In this document: positions 8,682 to 16,335 of the stretch, piece by piece
Numbering within the stretch: position 1 is the first letter of the stretch
Layout of the letters: every line of letters begins with the position of its first letter
NCBI GenBank assembly: GCA_965221835.1
Contig: OZ244916.1
Coordinates: 496,001-560,000 of the forward strand
Length of the DNA: 64,000 nucleotides
Reading direction: 5' to 3'
Origin: Persebacter sp965221835
GTDB taxonomy: Bacteria > Pseudomonadota > Gammaproteobacteria > Tethybacterales > Persebacteraceae
Translations under genes and position numbers: made by a program
Notes under the pieces: generated by a model
Seen by the model: only the letters and a program-made list of their open reading frames with translations
Database searches by the model: none
Told to the model about the DNA's origin: nothing

Positions 8682-9572
8682 TTAACTTCCCCACGACAAT
8701 TTCTGCCGCAAAGTTTTGTAATAATCGTACGAAAGCGGATGGCGAATTTGCAGCGATTTGGGATGACGGCGGACGCGGATGATGTCGCCGGTTTCCAAAG
8801 ACATATCGGCGCGACCGTCCAAATGCATTCGTGCGCGCCGCGATTTGGTGATTTCCAGCACAATTTCGGCGCGTACGGAATTGATTGCCAGCGGGCGATG
8901 CGTGAGGGCGTGCGCACAAAGCGGCGCGAGCAATATCGCCCGCAATCCCGGCGTAATAATCGGTCCGCCCGCCGACAACGCATACGCCGTTGAACCGGAC
9001 GGCGTCGACAAAATAAGTCCGTCCGCGCGCAAATCGTACAAAAAAGTTTTATTTACCGAAACGCGCACGCCCAGCAAAAGTCCGGCTTCGCCGCGGCTGA
9101 CGACAATGTCGTTAATAATGCAAGATTCGTCCGGCGTTGAAAGCGTTTCGCCGTTTCGTTCTACTTGCGCGGCGAGCATAAATCGTTTTTCGGTTTGACA
9201 TTCGCCGCGACAGATAGCGGCAATGTCGCGGCGCATGTTTTCGCGCGGGACATCGGTCAAAAAACCAAGATAGCCAAGATTGATTCCGGTCAGCGGAATG
9301 CCGAGCGGTGCGCAATGATGCGCGGTGCGCAAAAATGTGCCATCGCCGCCCAGCACAAATCCGAAATCGGCGCGGCGGATTTCATCGCGCGGCAAAACGA
9401 CAACGCCAGATTTTTTTATTGCATCCGGTTCGCAATGTGCGGCGAGTTGTTTCTCAAAACAAACATGCGCACCGTTTGCGGCAATATCTCCCGCCGCCGC
9501 CAAAAACTCCCGCGCCGGTGCCGGTTCTTTGCTGCGCCCGAAAAAAGCGGCAGTGACAAGATTCGCCGTCAT
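8682..9572 (-). CDS. nadK: NAD kinase
   Basis: Phosphorylates NAD to NADP. The 296-residue protein has the GGDGTFLRTAHHC motif with the catalytic Asp (about residue 75), the substrate strand GINLGYLGFLTDV, NDIVVSRGEAG, and the glycine/serine loop DGLILSTPSGSTAYALSAGGPI. All are characteristic. It is one base from queH upstream and abuts recN downstream, consistent with a queH-nadK-recN-gltX transcript. Confidence 0.96.
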   Translation of the reverse strand: MTANLVTAAFFGRSKEPAPAREFLAAAGDIAANGAHVCFEKQLAAHCEPDAIKKSGVVVLPRDEIRRADFGFVLGGDGTFLRTAHHCAPLGIPLTGINLGYLGFLTDVPRENMRRDIAAICRGECQTEKRFMLAAQVERNGETLSTPDESCIINDIVVSRGEAGLLLGVRVSVNKTFLYDLRADGLILSTPSGSTAYALSAGGPIITPGLRAILLAPLCAHALTHRPLAINSVRAEIVLEITKSRRARMHLDGRADMSLETGDIIRVRRHPKSLQIRHPLSYDYYKTLRQKLSWGS

Positions 9573-9573
9573 T

Positions 9574-10248
9574 TTACAAACCGCCGCGCCCGTAAAATTT
9601 AATGCCCCGTTCTACGCGCGGGCGACCATTTTGCCGCCGCCAGCGATTCGTATCGCGCAACGAATAAACGCAGCCGCAATATTCTTGCTGATAAAAGTTT
9701 TCGCGTTTGGAAATTTCTATCATCCGCTGCGAACCGCCATTTTTGCGCCAATTAAAAGTCCAATATTGAATTTGCGAATGACGGGCGGCGGCGCGTTCGC
9801 CGCAGTTATTAATTTGATTCATATCTTTCCAGCGGGAAATGCCGAGTGTGGACGAAATAACCGAAAATCCGTTTTCGGCGGCATATAACGCCGTCCGTTC
9901 AAATCGCATGTCAAAACAAGCGGTGCATCGTGCGCCGCGTTCTGGTTCATTTTCCAGCCCGCGTACGCGCGTAAACCAATCATCCATTTCATAATCGGCG
10001 TCTATAAACTCCGCGCCGCGATCTTCGCAAAAACGGATATTTTCGCGCTTGCGAATTTCGTATTCGGCGGCGGGATGAATATTCGGATTGTAAAAAAACA
10101 CCGTCGGTGCGATGTCGGAGGCGAGTAGGGCGTCAATCACTTCGCCCGCACATGGTGCGCAACAAGAATGCAAAAGCACGCTTTTCGCCCCGTTCGGTGC
10201 CTGCAATTGCGGACGGCAATAGTTTTCCAACTTCAACTTTTCGGACAT
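9574..10248 (-). CDS. queH: Epoxyqueuosine reductase QueH
   Basis: Last step of queuosine tRNA modification, reducing epoxyqueuosine; QueH is the non-B12 alternative to QueG. The DUF208 cysteine pattern is complete: LHSCCAPC near residue 28, RCTACFDMR in the middle and [12 protein letters not shown] near the C-terminus, expected to hold a 4Fe-4S cluster plus an adjacent metal. At 224 residues it matches the family. It heads the minus-strand operon; upstream lies a 630-base repeat-rich gap. Confidence 0.93.
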   Translation of the reverse strand: MSEKLKLENYCRPQLQAPNGAKSVLLHSCCAPCAGEVIDALLASDIAPTVFFYNPNIHPAAEYEIRKRENIRFCEDRGAEFIDADYEMDDWFTRVRGLENEPERGARCTACFDMRFERTALYAAENGFSVISSTLGISRWKDMNQINNCGERAAARHSQIQYWTFNWRKNGGSQRMIEISKRENFYQQEYCGCVYSLRDTNRWRRQNGRPRVERGIKFYGRGGL

Positions 10249-10345
10249 GCGGGAATTATACCGAATTCGGCGAATTTCCGATTTTTTCGGATTTGGTTAC
10301 GGAAATTACCGCCGCCTCCCCGCCGTCATTCCCGCCTCCCCGACT

Positions 10346-10397
10346 CGCCCCCGACATTTGTCGGGGGCGAAACAAGTACGGCGGAGTTTACTCCGCC
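10346..10397 (+). repeat. Twin-palindrome repeat, copy 1
   Basis: Two perfect palindromes sit side by side: an 11+2+11 base one at 10346-10369 (CGCCCCCGACA arm) and an 8+2+8 one at 10380-10397 (GGCGGAGT arm). The same pair recurs at 12846-12896 and, inverted, at 12934-12985. They look like REP/BIME-type intergenic elements. The gap 10249-10880 contains only repeats and one promoter; I see no gene in it. Confidence 0.75.
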
Positions 10398-10420
10398 CCC
10401 GCAATTTCCGCCGCCCGCCG

Positions 10421-10580
10421 CCGTCCGATTCTTGCCCCCCGCCGTCCGATTCTTGCCGCCGAATTCCCGCCTCCCCGCCGTCATTCCCCGCCGTTTTTTT
10501 GTGGAATTCCGCTCCCCGCCGCCGTCCGATTCTTGCCCCCCGCCGCCGTCCGATTCTCCCCCGCCGCCGTCCGATTTTCG
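10421..10580 (+). repeat. Degenerate tandem repeats of a CCGTCCGATTCTTGCC-type unit
   Basis: At least five units built on CCGCCGTCCGATT(C/T)T occur in 160 bases, separated by cytosine runs and by a short unrelated insert around 10465-10520. The strong C/G strand skew opens long proline/arginine-rich reading frames on both strands, which I regard as artefacts. Confidence 0.6.
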
Positions 10581-10604
10581 CCGACAAATTCCCGCCTCCC
10601 CGCT

Positions 10605-10735
10605 GTCATTCCCGCGAAAGCGGGAATCCATTTTCACCGACAAACCCCGCGTTCACGCCGTTTTTCACAAAAAAAACGCGCGGAAATTCCAAAATTAATC
10701 GCCCATAATGGATTCCCGCTTTCGCGGGAATGACG
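10605..10735 (+). repeat. Inverted pair of dRS3-like palindromes
   Basis: Two 20-base palindromes with core ATTCCC(8N)GGGAAT lie at 10608-10627 and 10712-10731. With flanks GTC and CCATT they form an inverted repeat bracketing about 85 bases. The core matches the Neisseria dRS3 consensus ATTCCCNNNNNNNNGGGAAT and similar repeats in other proteobacteria. The bracketed unit could be a small non-autonomous mobile element; no transposase is nearby. Confidence 0.6.
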
Positions 10736-10841
10736 GCGTTTTTTCGCGGGAATTTCGGCGTTTTTTCGCGGAATTACCGCCGCTTTTTTCCATTCTTGCC
10801 ATCCCCGCCCGTTTTTTTGTGAATTCGGGCGGAATGTGTGT

Positions 10842-10880
10842 TATACTTTCGCAGACATTTTTAATCAGAGGAGAAAAAAC
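10842..10880 (+). promoter_or_regulatory. Promoter and ribosome-binding site of the first cysteine-rich surface gene
   Basis: TATACT at 10842-10847 sits in GTGTGTTATACTTTCG, the same context as upstream of choX (20511) and of the lipoprotein locus (59782). AGAGGAG a few bases before ATG 10881 is a clear Shine-Dalgarno sequence. Confidence 0.55.
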
Positions 10881-12788
10881 ATGACTATCAGCAAACTCGT
10901 TATCCGCCTTTTCGCCGTTTTGTTTGCGGCAGGTTTTATGTCGCAAAATGCGGCGGCATTTGGATTTTTTATTAATCCATCGGGAGGTGCTTTTTACATA
11001 TTCGCCGATTATGGTACCGCCGACGCTGCGGAAAATGCGGCGAGGGAGTTTTGCCGTAACGCCCAACCAGATGATGCCGCCGCTTGCGATAGAGAAGATC
11101 CCGCCCGAATGTTAAGTTTTATGGACGATGAAGTTTTGGCTTTTAATCGTTCGGGATTTGAAGGCACGGGAGGAACAAGACAAGCCGCTTATGATGTACT
11201 TTTTCAAGAGTGCCGAGATGCTGGTTTAAGCGAAGACAATTGTAATAATGTCGCTTCAATGGCAAATACAAGATTTTGCGGCGATGGTACTGCGGCGGAT
11301 TTGATAGATACAACATTTCCGAATGCGGATGAATGCACTATGCGTTTGCCGACTTCCGCCGCCGATTGCCCGAACGAATTTTTTAACAACGCCGTGTCAC
11401 CCGCCCGATGCGACCCGCTTCCGAATTGCGACACAGCAACAACGGAATTAAATACCGGTACGAATATGTGCGATTGCCTCGACGAAACGCCCGAAAGAGT
11501 GGACGCAACTTCTTGCCGCCCGATTACCGCCGCCGATTGCGGACAAAATGAAAGACCGGATTTTTGGAACGGTTCCATGTGCGTTGCCGATTGCGGTGAG
11601 GGATTTGCAAATCCTACAAATACGGGCGAAACTTGCATTGCCGAAACGCCGCCGACTTGCGAAGAACACGAAACTATTAATTCGTCTACTAATATGTGCG
11701 TTGACAGAACGGCGGAAAACTGCGGAAACGGCGAAGTTTTTTCGCCCGTCAATACCGGCGGCGTTTGTCAAACGCCCGCAATATTTTTGGCGGGAAATGC
11801 AACATTGATTTCGCCGACATATACCGCCGCATCGTGCAGGCGGGCGGAATGGATGGTTTCCATTGCGATTAACAACGAAAAAACCGCCGCCGCCGAAGTT
11901 TGCGGAATTCCCGTTGTGCGAAACGATTCGGCAAGGGCGGCGATTGCATCGGCGGCGGAATCTGCCCCGTTGCAATTTGACGAAAATGATCCTGCAAACG
12001 GATGCATAATTCGGGAATCTTCCGATTTTTCGGATTTGCCCGATTGCGGCGACCCGCAACTTTTCGGCGATGGCGGATTTCCGCAAATGCCCGAAAATTT
12101 TGATGTCGCAAACGACCGCCTGATGATTGCGGTTTTGTCGGACGGAAGTACGCAAATCTTTTTCGGCGGCACAGAAGTTTTGCGAGATGTTGCAACTGAT
12201 TCCTCGCAAATCGCCCGCAGCAGCAGCGGAAATGGCAGCGGCGGCAAGTTTATTCTTAGCGGAATCGGATTGTTTTGGGCGGTTTATTCGTGGAAAAACG
12301 GGGCGGGCGAATTCAACTTTTCGCCCGATGTCGGCTATGCCTTCACCGAAAGCGGCTACTCCGCAAACGCCGCCGGACAACTCAATTTCCGTGACGAAAA
12401 TCTGCATATTTATTGGCGTGCCGGTCAACAAAACGCAAACGGCAACTTCGGCGATTTGCGTTACGAAAGCGGCGGAAAATACACAGCGGATTTTTGGACG
12501 GCGACATTTTCCGAATCGATTTCCGGCGAAACGGCGAATTATGATTTTTCGCTTTCCGCCGATTTGCGAGGCGGAATCTGGCAAATCTCCCCGACTTACC
12601 GAATGCAATCCGAATGGAAAGAATCTGATTCCGGCATAAAAACTGATACGCAAAACGAATTAAATTTGCAAGGCGATTTCCGCTACAACAATTGGCAAAT
12701 CCGCCCCTCTGCCGGTTTTCAATGGCAAAACTTCAGCGATTTCGCAAACAGCGGAAAACTCCAAATAAACGCGATTCATCGGTTTTAA
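10881..12788 (+). CDS. Cysteine-rich secreted protein with C-terminal strand-rich outer-membrane-like domain (paralogue 1)
   Basis: No named family recognised. The 635-residue protein starts with a signal peptide (cleavage after SQNAAA). An N-terminal DUF4189-like segment follows (GGAFYIFADYGTADAAENAA), then about 200 residues of Cys-rich modules spaced like EGF/TIL domains (for example CVADCGEGFANPT and CEEHETINSSTNMCV). A conserved middle domain carries GCIIRESSDFSDLPDC and GGFPQMPENFD. After a Ser/Gly linker and a hydrophobic helix (about residue 455), the last 158 residues are strand-rich and end in AIHRF, an aromatic C-terminus typical of outer-membrane barrel proteins. The same architecture recurs at 48034-50817. 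Surface exposure is inferred; a host-interaction role is only a possibility. Confidence 0.7.
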   Translation: MTISKLVIRLFAVLFAAGFMSQNAAAFGFFINPSGGAFYIFADYGTADAAENAAREFCRNAQPDDAAACDREDPARMLSFMDDEVLAFNRSGFEGTGGTRQAAYDVLFQECRDAGLSEDNCNNVASMANTRFCGDGTAADLIDTTFPNADECTMRLPTSAADCPNEFFNNAVSPARCDPLPNCDTATTELNTGTNMCDCLDETPERVDATSCRPITAADCGQNERPDFWNGSMCVADCGEGFANPTNTGETCIAETPPTCEEHETINSSTNMCVDRTAENCGNGEVFSPVNTGGVCQTPAIFLAGNATLISPTYTAASCRRAEWMVSIAINNEKTAAAEVCGIPVVRNDSARAAIASAAESAPLQFDENDPANGCIIRESSDFSDLPDCGDPQLFGDGGFPQMPENFDVANDRLMIAVLSDGSTQIFFGGTEVLRDVATDSSQIARSSSGNGSGGKFILSGIGLFWAVYSWKNGAGEFNFSPDVGYAFTESGYSANAAGQLNFRDENLHIYWRAGQQNANGNFGDLRYESGGKYTADFWTATFSESISGETANYDFSLSADLRGGIWQISPTYRMQSEWKESDSGIKTDTQNELNLQGDFRYNNWQIRPSAGFQWQNFSDFANSGKLQINAIHRF

Positions 12789-12810
12789 TTTCGGAAGAAA
12801 AAAAGAAAAG

Positions 12811-12838
12811 GCGGCGGGGAAACTCGCCGCTTTTTTTT
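12811..12838 (+). terminator. Intrinsic terminator of the surface-protein gene
   Basis: GCGGCG pairs with CGCCGC across an 8-base loop and is followed by eight T residues (12831-12838), 23 bases after the stop codon. Confidence 0.85.
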
Positions 12839-12845
12839 GTTTACT

Positions 12846-12985
12846 CGCCCCTGACATTTGTCGGGGGCGAAATCAGCCGCAGCAGTTTACTGCTGCAAAA
12901 CCCGGCATTTTTCGCGAACGATAGGAATTGAGGGGCGGAGTAAACTCCGCCGAACTCGTTTCGCCCCCGACAAATGTCGGGGGCG
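12846..12985 (+). repeat. Inverted pair of twin-palindrome repeats (copies 2 and 3)
   Basis: Copy 2 (12846-12896) has the same first palindrome as 10346 with one change, and a different second palindrome (GCAGCAGT arm). Copy 3 (12934-12985) is the reverse complement of copy 1. They bracket about 40 bases. The gap 12789-13105 otherwise holds the terminator above and the msrP promoter region (TAAAAT near 13071); no gene is seen in it. Confidence 0.7.
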
Positions 12986-13105
12986 AGTCAGGAACGCGGG
13001 AATGGAAAATTTTATTTCCCGCCCATTTTGCGAGAATGAAAAAAGGGTGCGGAATTTGGTGGAAATGGGGTAAAATATGTGTAAGACAAAAAAAGGAGAG
13101 TCGCT

Positions 13106-14074
13106 ATGTTAATTCGCCGTCCCCCCCGTTATCGTCCGTCCGAAATCACACCGCGGACGCATTATGAAAATCGCCGCCGATTGTTGGCGGGGCTTGCCGC
13201 CTTGCCCGCCGCCGCCGCATTGCCCGCAAATGCGCACGGCGAAGGCGAGGGCGAACACGGACACGATATTCCCGCACGGACGCCGGAAGAATATTCGCGT
13301 GCCGCGCGCGGTTACGACAAAATCGCGCCGAAAAAAAAGGCGCAACAATATAACAACTTTTACGAACTCGGCACCGCCAAAGATGCGCCGTATTATAACA
13401 GTCATCTTTATACGCCGAAACCGTGGTCGGTGGAAGTTTCCGGTGCGGTGCACAAACCGCGCACTTTTGACATAGACGAACTTGTCGCACTTGCGCCGAT
13501 GGAAGAACGCGTTTATCGTTTGCGTTGCGTGGAAGCGTGGTCTATGGTGATTCCGTGGGTCGGTTATTCTTTTTCCGCGTTGATTAATGCGGTGGAACCG
13601 ACGGCGTCTTGCAAATATGTTCGCTTTGATACTTTCAATCCGGAAGATTTGTATCCGGGCGATTCTAACGATTCTTTGCCGTGGCCGTATATGGAAGGAT
13701 TGCGTTTGGACGAGGCGATGCATCCGCTGACATTGCTGGCGTTTGGTATGTACGGCGATTTGCTGCCGACACAAAACGGCGCGCCTGCGCGGTTTATTAT
13801 TCCGTGGAAATACGGATTCAAATCCGGCAAAGCGCCGGTGCGCATCGTTTTTTTGGAAGAACGACCGCAAACGACATGGAATATTTTGCAGCCGTCCGAA
13901 TATGGTTTTTATGCGAATGTCAATCCGAATGTGAGTCATCCGCGGTGGAGTCAGGCAAGCGAAAAAGTTATTGGCGATTCGTTTTTTCCGGAACGGCGGG
14001 AAACCGAAATGTTTAACGGATTTAGCGAAGTAGCGTCTTTGTACGACGGAATGGATTTATCGGTCAATTTCTGA
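13106..14074 (+). CDS. msrP: Periplasmic methionine-sulfoxide reductase, molybdopterin subunit MsrP
   Basis: Repairs oxidised methionine in periplasmic proteins, taking electrons from MsrQ. A twin-arginine signal (ENRRRLLAGLAALPAAAALP, residues 21-40) predicts Tat export of the folded, cofactor-loaded enzyme. The molybdenum-ligating cysteine lies in YRLRCVEAWSMVIPWVGY, and FIIPWKYGFKSGKAPVRI is characteristic of the YedY/MsrP fold. Length is 322 residues. A clear AAAGGAG ribosome-binding site precedes ATG 13106. The stop overlaps the msrQ start by one base. Confidence 0.95.
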   Translation: MLIRRPPRYRPSEITPRTHYENRRRLLAGLAALPAAAALPANAHGEGEGEHGHDIPARTPEEYSRAARGYDKIAPKKKAQQYNNFYELGTAKDAPYYNSHLYTPKPWSVEVSGAVHKPRTFDIDELVALAPMEERVYRLRCVEAWSMVIPWVGYSFSALINAVEPTASCKYVRFDTFNPEDLYPGDSNDSLPWPYMEGLRLDEAMHPLTLLAFGMYGDLLPTQNGAPARFIIPWKYGFKSGKAPVRIVFLEERPQTTWNILQPSEYGFYANVNPNVSHPRWSQASEKVIGDSFFPERRETEMFNGFSEVASLYDGMDLSVNF

Positions 14075-14700
14075 TGCCGCCGTCCGCGCGTCTGTCTCCG
14101 CGAAAATTTTTCGCCGTCAAGGCGTTTTTTTTCGTTTTAAGTTTGTCGCCGGTCGCGGCAATTGTCGGCGAATTATTTTTTGACGCACCTGCCGAACCGG
14201 GCGAGTTTATTGTCCACGAAAGCGGCGAACAGGCGATCCGATTTCTCATTATCACATTGGCGATGACGCCGCTTAATCTCGTTTTCGGCTGGAGCGCGCC
14301 GGTTAAATTGCGGCGGATGTTCGGGCTTTTCGCGTTTTTTTATGCCGCCTGCCATTTTTCGGCGTATTTACTTTTGGATTTGCAATTAGATTTCGGCGTT
14401 TTGTGGAACGACATTGTCGACCGCAAATATATCACCGTCGGATTCGCCGCATTGCTGTTGCTGATTCCGCTTGCCGCGACTTCTAACGGCGCCGCGATTA
14501 AAAAAATCGGATTTGCGGCGTGGCAAAAATTGCATCGCGCGATGTATCCGATTTGCATTCTCGGCGCGGTGCATTTTTTGTGGATTAAAAAAGGCAACGA
14601 CATCGGCGAACCGCTTGTGCATCTTGCGATTATTTTGTCTTTGCTGGCGTTGCGATTTGCGCCGGTGCGCGCCGTTCTTTTGCGGCGGCGAAAACATTGA
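14074..14700 (+). CDS. msrQ: Heme-binding membrane subunit MsrQ
   Basis: Inner-membrane b-type heme protein that passes electrons to MsrP. It has 208 residues with about six hydrophobic helices and the family's conserved segments: ALAMTPLNL-like ITLAMTPLNLVFGW, RRMFGLFAFFYAACHFSAYLLLDL with a heme-ligand His, and WQKLHRAMYPICILGAVHFLW with two more His residues. The one-base start/stop overlap with msrP fixes the start. A mechanosensitive channel gene follows with the same kind of overlap. Confidence 0.93.
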   Translation: MPPSARLSPRKFFAVKAFFFVLSLSPVAAIVGELFFDAPAEPGEFIVHESGEQAIRFLIITLAMTPLNLVFGWSAPVKLRRMFGLFAFFYAACHFSAYLLLDLQLDFGVLWNDIVDRKYITVGFAALLLLIPLAATSNGAAIKKIGFAAWQKLHRAMYPICILGAVHFLWIKKGNDIGEPLVHLAIILSLLALRFAPVRAVLLRRRKH

Positions 14701-15788
14701 TGGAAGCGGCGGCGCAAGATTTCGCGGTGCGTCATTTGTGGCTGGCGGAAATCGGATTTTATGCGGCGGCGATTGTTGTTGCGCTGACGATGTGGCTGTG
14801 GTTGCGCCGCCGAGTTGCGCGGGCGGGCAACTTTTTGGCGGAAATTGTGCGGGCATTGGGCGCGCCGGTGGTGTTGGCGATTTGCGGATTTGGCGGACAA
14901 CAAATTGTGCGCACGGCGGCGGAACATATCCCGCATATTTCGTTGAGTCCGGGGCGGTTTGCGGAAGTGCTGGTGCTTGTTTGCTTTTTTTGGGCGTTGT
15001 TGCGGTTGGCGGCGGTGATGGAAAAACAATACGACCGCCCGCTCAATATCGGCGGCGGCAACATAGACCGCGGGGCGGTGCAGGCGGCGTTTCGCGTGGC
15101 GCGTTATGTCATCATTGTCGTGGCGGCGTTGACGACAATGGAAACTTTGGGTTTTTCCATTTCCGGTTTGCTGGCGTTCGGCGGAATAGGCGGGGTGCTT
15201 GTCGGTTTTGCGGCGCAAAAAACGCTTTCCAACTTTTTTTCGGGGATGATTATTTTTACCGAACGCCCGTTTGCTATCGGCGATTGGATTCGCTGTCCCG
15301 GCACCGAAGTGGAAGGCGTTGTCGAAAATATCGGCTGGCGAATGACGCGCTTGCGTACTTTTGATATGCGCCCGCTGTATGTACCGAATGCGATGTTTTC
15401 GGACAATATCATAGAAAATCCGCAGCGAATGTTAAACCGCCGCATTTACGAAACGATGGGATTGCGCTACGATGACATCGGCAAAATGGAGGCGATATTG
15501 GCGGAAGTGCGCGAAATGCTGGCGACGCATCCGGATGTGGATGCGAGTCAAATTCAGATGGTGCATTTTGACAGTTATGGCGATTCGTCGCTTAACTTTT
15601 TTGTTTATGCAATGACGCGCACGATTGAATGGCGCGAGTTTCATCGCATAAAAGAGGATGTGCTTTTAAGAGTCGCCGCTATCGTCCGAAAACACGGCGC
15701 GGAATTCGCCTACCCGACTCGCACCTTGCACATCGCCCCCAATTCACCGCCCCCGCCCGCCCCTTCGCCGGAAATGTCGCCGCGATAA
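14700..15788 (+). CDS. MscS-family small-conductance mechanosensitive channel
   Basis: Membrane-tension-gated channel that releases osmolytes on hypo-osmotic shock. Three to four hydrophobic helices in the first 170 residues lead to the pore helix and beta domain: LLAFGGIGGVLVGFAAQKTL, then NFFSGMIIFTERPFAIGDWI and the RTFDMRPLYVPNAMF strand region. Length is 362 residues from ATG 14700, which overlaps the msrQ stop by one base; a TTG one codon upstream is also possible. The proline-rich last 15 residues are not conserved in the family. Co-transcription with msrPQ suggests an envelope-stress operon. Confidence 0.9.
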   Translation: MEAAAQDFAVRHLWLAEIGFYAAAIVVALTMWLWLRRRVARAGNFLAEIVRALGAPVVLAICGFGGQQIVRTAAEHIPHISLSPGRFAEVLVLVCFFWALLRLAAVMEKQYDRPLNIGGGNIDRGAVQAAFRVARYVIIVVAALTTMETLGFSISGLLAFGGIGGVLVGFAAQKTLSNFFSGMIIFTERPFAIGDWIRCPGTEVEGVVENIGWRMTRLRTFDMRPLYVPNAMFSDNIIENPQRMLNRRIYETMGLRYDDIGKMEAILAEVREMLATHPDVDASQIQMVHFDSYGDSSLNFFVYAMTRTIEWREFHRIKEDVLLRVAAIVRKHGAEFAYPTRTLHIAPNSPPPPAPSPEMSPR

Positions 15789-15833
15789 TCGCCGCACGAT
15801 AATCGGCGGCGCGGTTATTCGTCTTCTTCTTCC

Positions 15834-15905
15834 GATTTCACGGCGCCCGAAATTTTCTGCATAAGCGAAAATGGAATCGGGGGAATGTTGGAATTGTTAT
15901 TATTT
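15834..15905 (-). pseudogene. Possible orphan C-terminal coding remnant
   Basis: On the minus strand an uninterrupted frame reads NNNSNIPPIPFSLMQKIS and then GAVKSEEEDE before a TAA stop. It has no start of its own and lies one frame over from the end of the hypothetical gene at 15900. It could be the tail of a displaced gene or a frameshifted continuation of that gene. I do not recognise the sequence. Confidence 0.25.
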
Positions 15906-16244
15906 ATATTCTTCAAGAATTTCAGGAGTGGGCGATTCGGCTTCATTCCAGTTGTATTGAAATACATTTTTTTGCATTTCCGGAACTTCGTTAGGAGTGA
16001 AATTCAATTCATCGCCGGGTAGCCAAGTTTCCGAATTAACTACAATTGCGGTTAGTGCAGGATAACCTTTCTTTTGGCAATATTTCCAAATCGGATCGAG
16101 TGCGATACTGCCAACTCCGGGCTTGGCAAGTCCCGTGCATTCGTACAAATCTTTGTAAGTCAAAATTTGCTGATGCTTGGCTGCCCATATAAGTAGGGGC
16201 CATGCCTGATGCGCTCGTATTGCGGTTTTGCTGATATCTTTCAT
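15900..16244 (-). CDS. Hypothetical protein, possible winged-helix-like domain
   Basis: A 114-residue protein I cannot name. The N-terminus (AHQAWPLLIWAAKHQQILTY then KDLYECTGL) resembles a small helix-turn-helix-like module sometimes found with HNH or restriction genes, in which an AxxALPxLvexA...iTYgeLa pattern is followed by PPLtaivVN. Here PALTAIVVNSETWLPGDEL fits the latter part. AAAGGA about 12 bases before the ATG is a plausible ribosome-binding site. Base composition is more AT-rich than the flanking mscS and glmM, suggesting an accessory gene. It is divergent from glmM. Confidence 0.5.
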   Translation of the reverse strand: MKDISKTAIRAHQAWPLLIWAAKHQQILTYKDLYECTGLAKPGVGSIALDPIWKYCQKKGYPALTAIVVNSETWLPGDELNFTPNEVPEMQKNVFQYNWNEAESPTPEILEEYK

Positions 16245-16322
16245 TATTTAGTTTTCCTTTATGAGAAATCTCTAAAAACGGACTCCCGAAATGGAGATTA
16301 GCACAATCGCGAGGAAAAAACT

Positions 16323-16335
16323 TATAATTTATTTT
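16323..16335 (+). promoter_or_regulatory. -10 box seven bases before glmM start
   Basis: TATAAT at 16323-16328 is separated from the glmM ATG by seven bases, so transcription would begin at or next to the start codon (leaderless mRNA). The -35 region is poor. Confidence 0.5.

Noticed and set aside
1350..9888. Numerous Arg- and Ala-rich frames opposite dcd, thrB, gltX, recN and nadK
   Set aside because: They are shadows of strongly codon-biased genes; none has a recognisable domain or ribosome-binding site.
10107..10733. Long proline/arginine-rich reading frames on both strands in the queH-surface gene gap
   Set aside because: They arise from C-rich tandem repeats and palindromes, exist in several frames at once, and lack start signals or domain-like sequence.
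10881..12788. Classical type V autotransporter
   Set aside because: The C-terminal domain is only about 158 residues and is preceded by a hydrophobic helix rather than the usual autochaperone-linker-barrel of about 280 residues.
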